A stretch of 64,000 nucleotides of DNA. Source: Pseudonocardia sp. T1-2H. GTDB taxonomy: Bacteria > Actinomycetota > Actinomycetes > Mycobacteriales > Pseudonocardiaceae. The number at the start of each line of letters is the position of its first letter. Within the stretch, counting starts at the first letter, position 1. Both the position numbers and the translations under genes were made by a program. Of the stretch, positions 56,101 to 64,000 are shown one piece after another. The stretch lies in NCBI RefSeq assembly GCF_038039215.1, contig NZ_JBBPCL010000001.1, positions 3,844,001 to 3,908,000 of the forward strand, written 5' to 3'. The notes beneath the pieces were generated by a model that was given only the letters and a program-made list of their open reading frames with translations, made no database searches and was not told the DNA's origin.

Positions 56101-59100
56101 CGGCCGGGACGTCGCGCACGTCCCGGCGCCCGGCGAACCGCCCGAGGACGAGCGCGCGCTCCCCCGCTACGGCGACGTCCAGCTCGTCGACCCCGACCCG
56201 CGGGTTCGCCGCGACCGCCGCCGCGAGCCGGGTGAACCGCTCGCCCAGCCGCGCGACGGTGTCCCGCTCGAAGAGCTCCGCCGAGTACTCGAGGTGCAGC
56301 GTCGCGGCGCCGTCCCGCTCGGCGAACCCGAACACGAGGTCGAACTTCGCCGTCGTCTCCTCGACGGATTCCTCGACCGCCTCGATCCCCGGCAGCGCGA
56401 GCAGGTCCCCGCTGCGGGCGTGGTGGGCGACCATCACCTGGAACAGCGGGTTCCGGGACAGCGCCCGCGGCGGGTTGAGCCGCTCGACGACCGCCTCGAA
56501 CGGCACGTCGGCGTGGGAGAACGCGGTCAGCCCGGCGTCCCGGACGCGTGCGACGAGTGTCGTGAAGTCCGGGACGCCGGAGACGTCCGCGCGCAGGACG
56601 ACGGTGTTGACGAAGAACCCGACGAGGTCGTCGAGCCGCTCGTCCGTGCGGCCGGTGACCGGGGTGCCGAGCGGGACGTCGTCCCCGGCGCCGAGCCGGT
56701 GCAGCAGCGCCGCGACGGCCGCGTGCAGCACGAGCAGCAGGCTGGCCCCGATGTCGTCGGCGATCCGGCGGAGCCCGGCGAGGGTCTCCGGCGCGAGCGG
56801 GACGTCGACGACCCCACCGGCGAAGGTCAGCCGGGCGGGCCGCGGCCGGTCCGTCGGAAGCGTCAGCTCCTCTGGGGCGCCGTCGAGCGTGCGGGCCCAG
56901 AAGTCGAGCTGCCGGGCGGCGAGGCTCGCCGGGTCGGCCGGGTCGCCGAGCAGCGCGGCGTGCCAGAGCGCGTAGTCCGCGTACTGCACCGGCAGTGGCG
57001 CCCATTCCGCCGCCCGGCCCTCGCGGCGGGCGGCGTAGGCGGCGGCGAGATCGTCCAGGAACGGGCGATCGGACCACTCGTCGGTCGTGATGTGGTGCAG
57101 CAGCAGGACGAGGACGTGCTCGGCGCCGTCCTGGATCAGCGCGGCCCGGATCGGGAAGCTCGGCCGTCAGGTCGAACGGCCGCGCGAGCTCCGCCGCCAC
57201 GTCGTCCCCCTGCGTGAACGGCACCCGGAGATCGCCGCGGACCTCCTGGTACGGGGTCCCGTCGACGACCTGGAAGACGGTCCGCAACGCCTCGTGCCGC
57301 CCCGCGACGTCCTGCAGCGCGGCGTCCAGCGCGGCCCGGTCCACGTCCCCGCGCAGCCGCAGCACGATCGGGAAGTGGTACGCCGCACCGCCACCGGCGC
57401 CGCCGAGCTGCTGGACCAGCCAGAGCCGCTGCTGCGCCGCGGACAGGGGCAGCAGTGCCGGGCGTTCGAGCGAGCCCAGCTCGGGCCCGGTCACCGCCTC
57501 GCGCTCGGCCGCCCGCACGGCGAGCTCCGCGGGGGTCGGGGCCTCGAAGAGGTCCCGGAGCGTGAGGTCCGCGCCGAGGGCCGTCCGGGCCCGGCTGAGC
57601 AGCCGGGTGGCGACCAGCGAGTGCCCGCCGAGATCGAAGAAGTCGTCCTCGGGCCCGACCGCGTCCAGGCCCAGGACCTGCGCGAACAGCCCGCACAGCT
57701 GTTCCTCGGCGCGGGTGCGGGGCGGCCGCCCGGCGCCGGCGGTGGCGGGCTCCGGACGGGGCAGCGCGCCGACGTCGAGCTTGCCGTTGACGGTGAGCGG
57801 CAGCTCCGGGACCGGGACGAGGACGGCGGGGACCATGTGGTCCGGCAGCCGGTCCCGCAGGGCCGCCCGGACCTCCGCGAGATCGTGCGTACTCGATGAA
57901 GGCACCACGTACCCGACGAGCCGCGCGAGACCCCCGGGCCCGGACCGGTCCGCGACGACCGTCGCCCGCGCGACCGCGGGATGCGCGGTGAGCGCCGCGG
58001 CGACCTCGCCCGGCTCCACCCGGTGGCCGCGGATCTTCACCTGGTCGTCCGTGCGGCCGAGGAAGTCCAGGATGCCGCCCGGGCGGCGGCGCACCAGGTC
58101 GCCGGTGCGGTACATCCGGCCCCCCGGCACGGCCGGGTCGGCCACGAACCGCTCCGCGGTCAGCGCGTACCTGCCGAGGTAGCCGCGGGCGAGGCCGTCA
58201 CCGGCGATGTACAGCTCCCCCGGGACGCCGTCCGGCACCGGCCGCAGCCACGGGTCGAGGACGTGCGCGCGGGTGTTGGTGATCGGCCGGCCGACCGCCG
58301 GCGTCGGGCTGTCGCCGGTGCCCGCGCCGAGCGTGTTGATCGTGTACTCGGTGGGGCCGTAGAGGTTGTAGCCGAGCGTCCCGGGGGTCTCCCGCAGCGT
58401 CGTCCACACGTCGTCGGACACGGCCTCGCCGCCGAGCAGCACCAGCGGTGGTGTGTGCCCGGCGAGCAGGCCCGTCTCGAACAGGGCGGCCGCGTAGGTC
58501 GGGGTCACGTTGACGACGTCGACCTCGTGCTCCGCGCAGTACACGACGAGCGCGGTCGCGTCGCGGCGCAGCTCCTCGTCGCACACGTGCACCTCGTGCC
58601 CCTCGACGAGCCAGAGCAGCTCCTCCCAGGACATGTCGAAGGCGAACGACACGGTGTGCGCGATCCGCAGCCGCCGCCCGCCCACGCCCGCGACGACCGG
58701 CTCGAAGATCTCCGCACGGTGGTTGAGCTGCATGTTCGTCAGCCCGCGGTACGGCGTGACGACGCCCTTGGGCCTCCCGGTCGAGCCGGACGTGTAGATC
58801 ACGTAGGCGGGCAGGTCGAGCCGGTCCGGGTTCGTGCGGGCGAAATCGCCGAGCTCGGCGTCCGTCAGCGGCCCGGCATCGAGGGCGGCGCGCTCGGCGG
58901 CGGTCGCCGGCTCGTCGAGCAGGACGACGGGCACGCCCGCCGCAGCCAGCGGGCCGGCCACCCGTTCGACCGTGAGCAGGCAGACCGGTTCCGCGTCCGC
59001 GATCGTGGACACCAGCCGCTCGGCCGGGTGGTCGAGCTCCAGCGGCAGGTAGGCCGCGCCCGTACGCAGCACCGCGAACAACGCGACGACGGTCTGGACG

Positions 59101-62100
59101 GACCGGGGAACGGCCAGCGCGACGACGCGTTCCGGCCCGGCCCCCCGGGAGAGCAGCAGCCGCGCGGTGCGGTTCACCGCGGCGTCCAGCTCGGCGTAGG
59201 TCAGCCGCTCAGCGCCCGAGACCAGGGCGGTCTCGTCCGGCACCAGGGCCGCCCGCTCACCGAGCAGGTCCGCGATCGTGTCCGTCCCGACGTCGACGGC
59301 CCGGCCGTCCCGGGTCGCGAGGATCGCCTCGCGCTCCGCGGGCAGCAGCGCGTCGAGCGCCGCCACGGGCGCGTCCGGTGCCGCCAGGACCTGCTCGAGC
59401 AGCGCGACCAGCCGCGGCAGGTGGCACTCACCTGCGTCGCCGAGGGTGTGGACCAGGGTCAGCCGCATCCGCGCGCCCGGCGTCACGATCAGGTTCAACG
59501 GGTAGTGCGTCGCGTCCAGGTTGGCCATCGCGGTGATCCCGTGTCGCGCGCCCAGCTCCGCGACCCGCTCCTCGCCGCCCTCGGGCCGGTAGACGAACAG
59601 GGTGTCGAACAGGGTCCGGTGCCCGGAGAGCCGCTGGACCTCGCCGAGGCCGGTGGCCTCGTGCGGTTCCAGGGCCATCCGCTCGTCCTGGACCCGGCAC
59701 AGCAGGGCCCGCACCGGCTCGTCGGGGCGGAAGGTCATCCGGGCGGGCACGGTGTTCAGGAACAGCCCGATCGCGGACTCGACGTCCGGGACCGCGGTCG
59801 GGCGCCCGGCGACGGACGTGCCGAACACGACGTCCGTGCGCCCGGTCGCGGCCCCGAGCACGAGGCCCCAGACGGTGCTGAGCACGGTGTTCACCGTGAC
59901 GCCCAGCTCGCGGGCCAGCTCGCGCAGCCGCGCGGTGGTGTCCGCGGGCAGCTCGACCTCTCCCTCGCGGGCCACTCCGGTCCGGCCGTCACCGATCAGC
60001 GTGGGTTCGTCGAGCCCGGCCAGCGCGGTCCGCCAGGCCTCCGCGCTCTCGGACCCGTCCCGCGACGCGAGCCACGCCAGGTGGTCCCGGTAGGAACCGG
60101 CCGGTGCGAGCGGCTCCTCGGCGTACGCCGCGAACAACCGCTCGACGAACAGCCACGCGGACCAGCCGTCCCACAGCAGCAGGTGCCGGCCGATCACCAG
60201 CCGGTCCCGCTCACCCACCCCGTCCCCGCCGAGCCGGATCAGCAGCAGCCGGAACAGCGGCGGGCGGTCCAGGGCGAAGTGGGTGGCGCGGTCCGCGGCC
60301 ATGACCTCGGCCAGCCGCCGGGACTGCTCGTCCGCGGGCAGGCCCGCGAGGTCGATCTCGGTCACCGGCGGGGCGAGCGCGCCGGGGACGAACTGCACCG
60401 GCCCGTCGAGGCCCTCCCCGGTGAACCCGGCGCGGATCGCGTCCGTCCCCGCCATGACGGCGGCGCACGCGGCGCGGAGCCGGTCGAGGTCGAGCCGGTG
60501 GTCGAGGTCGATCGACTCCTGGATCGTGTAGACGTCCGCCTCGACGCCGTCGAGCGTCGCGTGGAAGTACAGCCCCTCCTGTAGCGGCGACAGCGGCCAG
60601 ACCTCGGCGACGGGTGCCGGGCTGATCCGGTTCACCTGCGCCAGGACGGCCGGGTCGGCGGCCGGGAGCGGGGTGATCCCCTCCGGTCCGGTGCTGCCGG
60701 CCAGCGCCGCCAGGCCGGCCGGGGTGCGGGCGGCGAAGACCTCCCGCGGCCCGACGTCCAGCCCCGCCCGCCGGGCGCGCGAGGACACCGAGATCGACGA
60801 GATGCTGTCCCCGCCGAGGGCGAAGAAGTCGTCGTCGGGGTGCACGGACTCCCGGCCCAGGACCTCGGCGAACACCGCACAGAACAGCCGCTCCGCGTCG
60901 CTCGCGGGCTCGCGCCGGCCAACGCCGCCCGTCACCGAGGGTGCCGGGAGGCCCTTGCGGTCGAGCTTGCCGCTCGGGCTCAGCGGGAGCTCGTCGAGCA
61001 GCACCACCGCGGAGGGGACCATCGCCGCGGGCAGCCGCTCGGCCAGGGCCGCGAGAAGCGCGGGGCCGGTGATCGCCGACCGCGGTACATCCCGGCCGCC
61101 CGTGGCCGGGACGCCCCGCGGGTCGTGATCACGGGGCGCCGGCACCACGTACGCGACGAGCGTGTGCCCCGCCCCCTCCCGCCGCGCCGCCACCGCCGCC
61201 CGCGCGACCTCCGGCAGCGCGGTCAGCGCGGCCTCGATCTCGCCGAGCTCCACCCGGTTGCCGCGGATCTTGACCTGGTGGTCGCTGCGGCCCAGGTACT
61301 CCAGCTCCCCGGTGCGGGACCGCCGCACCACGTCGCCGGTGCGGTACATCCGCTCGCCCGGCGCGCCGAAGGGATTCGCGACGAAGCGGTCCGCCGTCAG
61401 GCCGGGCCGGGCGTGGTAGCCCCGCGCGAGCTGCACGCCCGCCAGGTACAGCTCCCCCGAGACCCCGTCCGGGACCGGCTGCAGGCAGCCGTCGAGCACG
61501 TGCAGCCGGGTGTTCCACACCGGACGTCCGATGGGGACCGAAGAGCCTTCCGCCACCGAGTACGGGTGGTACGTGACGTCGACGGCGGCCTCGGTCGGCC
61601 CGTAGAGGTTGTGGAGCGGGACGCCGGTCAGCGCCGTCCATCGCGCGGCCGCGGATCCGGGCAGCGCCTCCCCGGACGCGAACACCCGCCGCAGGGGCGC
61701 CGCCCAGGACGGGTCCGCGGTCACGGCGTCGGAGGCGAGGAACCCCTCCAGCATCGCCGGGACGAAGTGCAGCGTCGTGACCCGCTCGGCGCGCACGAGC
61801 CCGGCCAGGTACTCCGGGTCCCGGTGCCCGTCCGGCTTCGCGAGCACCACGGCGGCGCCCTGGCACAGTGCCCAGAAGAACTCCCACACCGAGACGTCGA
61901 AGCTCGCCGGGGTCTTCTGCAGCACCCGGTCGTCGGCGGCCAGGCCGTACTCCGCCTGCATCCACGCGAGCCGGTTGACGATCGCGCGGTGGCTCACCAC
62001 CACGCCCTTCGGCCGCCCCGTGGAACCCGAGGTGTAGATCAGGTACGCGGCGTCGTCGGGGTGCACGGCGGGCTCGTCCACGGTCCCGGTCTCGTCCGTG

Positions 62101-64000
62101 ACCAGCAGCGCCGCCGGACCGGCGGGCACCCGTCCGGCGGCCTCCGCGGTGGTGACCACCGTGTCCACCCCGGCGTCGGCGATCATGAACGCGAGCCGCT
62201 CGGCGGGATAGTCCAGGTCCAGCGGCAGGTACGCGGCCCCGGAGCGGAGCACGCCGAGCAGGGCGACCATCAGCTCCGCGGAGCGCGGCACCGCCACCCC
62301 GACGACGGACCCGGGGCCGGCTCCGCGCTCCCGCAGCCGGCGGGCCAGGGCCCCGGCGCGGCCGTCGAGCTCGGCGTAGGTGAGGGTGCACCCGTCGGCC
62401 ACGACCGCGGTGGCCCCCGGGGTGCGGGCGACCTGGGCGGCGATCCGCGCGGTCAAGGTCGTGACCGGTACCGGGTGATCCGTGTCCCCGGCCGGCTCCG
62501 GCCCGTCCCGCAGCGGGATCGACGCGACCGGCGCCGCGAGGTCGTCGGCGAGTGCCGTCAGCGTGCGCCGCAGCTGCGCGACGACGATCTCCGCCGCCTC
62601 GGCGGACACCCGCGCGGCGTCGTGCTTGAGCGTGAACTCCAGCTCCCGCCCGGTCGAGGCGATCAGCGCGATCGGATAGTGCACGGCGTCGACGACGTCG
62701 ATCCGCACACCGGACGGACGCCGGTAGTTCTCCACGACCAGCAGCGAGTCGAACAGCTCCGGCAGCCCGGCGGCGCGCTGGACGTCACCGAGCCGGACCT
62801 GCTGGTGGTCGAGCAGCGCCGTCCGGGTGTCCTGGGTGCGGCGCAGGACCGTGGCCAGGGACTCCTGCGGCGCCCACCGCATCCGCGTGGGCAGGGTCGC
62901 GATGAACAGACCGACCGCGTCCTCCAGGCCGGCGACCGCCGCGTCGCGGCCGGAGACGGTGCTGCCGAACACGACGTCCGGGCTGCCGGTCAGCCGGCCG
63001 AGCAGCAGGCCCCACGCCCCGTGCAGCAGAGTCCCGAGGGTCAGCCCGTGCTCCCGGGCGCGCGCGAGCAGCGCCGAGGTGGTGCGCTCGTCGAGGGTGA
63101 ACCGGACCTGCTCGTGCGGCCGGAACCCCGGTTCGGCGATCGCGGACGGCGCCGCGAAGGCGTCGGCGAGCCGGGTCGGCTCGTCCAGCCCGGCGAGCGC
63201 GGCGCGCCACGCCTCCTGCGCGGCCGCCTCGTCCCGGCGGGCGAGCGCGGCGAACCAGGCGCGGTGCCGCCCCAGGGGGTCGCCGCCGGCCGGGGTGCCG
63301 CCGAGGATCTCGTCCACGAGGAGCGCGACGGACCAGCCGTCGAGGACGATGTGCTGGAAGGTGAGGATCAGCCGGGCCCGGTCGGGGCCGAGCCGCAGCA
63401 GCGCCACCCGCAGCAGCGGCGGCCGGGCGAGGTCGAACGGCTCGGCGCGCTGTGCGGCGACCGCGGCGTCGACCTGGGGCTCGGTCACGTCCAGCACGGT
63501 CCACGGCAGCTCGACGTGCGCCGCTACGGCCTGCACCACAGCACCGTCGGCCCGCTGCACGAACCCGGCCCGCAGCTGCGGGTGCCGGTCCAGCGCCGCC
63601 TGCGCCGCGGCCCGCAACGCGGCCTGGTCGACCGGCCCGCGCAGGTCCAGGACCTCCTGGAGGGTGTAGACGTCCGCCGCGCCTTCACCGAGGGCGGAGT
63701 GGAAGAAGAAGCCCTCCTGCAGCGGCGACACCGGCCAGACGTCCGCGATCTCCCCGATCGCGGCGAGGGCCTCCCGCGCGGTGGCGTCCAGCTCGGCCAG
63801 CGGGCCGTCCGGGACCTTCACCGCCGTCTCGCGCAGGGTCACCACCGGAGCCAGCTCGGCCGCGGTCCGGTGCGTGAACAGCTGCCGCGGTGTGACGACC
63901 AGCCCCGCCGCGCGCGCCCGGACGACGAGCCGGATCGAGACGATGCTGTCCCCGCCGAGCGCGAAGAAGTCGTCGTCGACGCCGATCCCCGGCACCTCCA
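53159..64000 (-). CDS. Non-ribosomal peptide synthetase for a hydroxamate siderophore (5'-truncated, one frameshift)
   Basis: The gene enters from the right edge and ends at 53159; about 3,600 residues are visible. Order: T (63800-64000, GGDSI), C1 (about 62490-63745), A1 (60960-62430), T1 (60715-60890), C2 (59330-60615), A2 (57760-59290), T2 (57520-57700), C3 (56150-57450), A3 (54620-56100), T3 (54380-54560), terminal C4 (53170-54320). A1's pocket reads DVWHFSLVDK, the serine code of EntF; A2's reads DMENLGLINK, the N5-hydroxyornithine code of coelichelin; A3's reads DVFILGAVNK, not assigned. There is no thioesterase; C4 may release the product by cyclisation. No epimerase domain is seen. 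One base too many at 57155-57162 breaks the frame in C3. It is the peptide-assembly enzyme of a foroxymithine/erythrochelin-like siderophore. Confidence 0.93.

Noticed and set aside
60640..60720. An epimerase domain between the serine module and the hydroxyornithine module of the NRPS
   Set aside because: The segment between the carrier domain (GGDSI) and the next condensation domain is only about 60 residues, too short; a D-residue would need a dual-function C domain or another enzyme.

Overview
This is a very GC-rich window with strong G/C bias at third codon positions, many GTG starts and purine-rich ribosome binding sites. The gene content points to an actinomycete, most likely a Pseudonocardiaceae-type organism: an Lsr2 nucleoid protein, several F420-type (luciferase-like and PPOX) oxidoreductases, a furA-katG pair, two L,D-transpeptidases, an Rv1733c-like membrane protein, a BFN nuclease-domain protein and a DtxR/IdeR-type iron box. 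The genus is an inference. No rRNA, tRNA, CRISPR array or insertion sequence was recognised.

Layout. 1-8.4 kb: the end of an unidentified protein, a hypothetical protein, a PRC-barrel/DUF2382 stress protein, dinB under a near-perfect LexA box, an acyl-CoA dehydrogenase, a two-helix membrane protein, a secreted choice-of-anchor-like protein next to a YkuD L,D-transpeptidase, and a GH13 amylase. 8.5-18.7 kb: a stress block with katG, furA, gamma-glutamyltransferase, a Met/His-rich lipoprotein, a membrane protein, a BFN protein, a ClpC-like ATPase and a DJ-1/PfpI protein. 18.7-24.8 kb: F420-type enzymes, a class II aldolase, a glycosyltransferase, a cysteine-desulfurase-like enzyme and an MHS transporter, with two gene remnants wedged between. 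24.9-31.6 kb: an orphan histidine kinase, a fused acyl-CoA carboxyltransferase, a fused PabB-PabC and a second L,D-transpeptidase. 31.6-47.3 kb: lipid and CoA metabolism (three acyl-CoA ligases, an acyl-CoA dehydrogenase, an enoyl-CoA hydratase with a MarR regulator), lsr2, small proteins, an MFS exporter, an aromatic-amino-acid-type decarboxylase and an isochorismatase-like hydrolase.

47.5-64 kb is a siderophore locus. It contains a formyltransferase, a two-gene ABC exporter-fold transporter with complementary degenerate ATP sites, an iron-siderophore binding lipoprotein and, convergent to these, the 3' 10.8 kb of a large NRPS. Two iron boxes sit at the promoters. The adenylation pockets read as serine, then N5-hydroxyornithine, then an unassigned residue, and the line ends in a condensation domain with no thioesterase. 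Together with the formyltransferase this predicts a hydroxamate peptide siderophore of the foroxymithine/erythrochelin kind. The 5' part of the NRPS, the expected ornithine N-monooxygenase and any MbtH lie outside the window.

Four otherwise healthy genes (secreted protein, amylase, carboxyltransferase, NRPS) each carry a +1 frameshift, and all four lie at what should be a GAGCTC hexamer that reads GAGCTTC. This looks like a systematic sequence error rather than gene decay. Strong hairpin terminators separate most convergent gene pairs.
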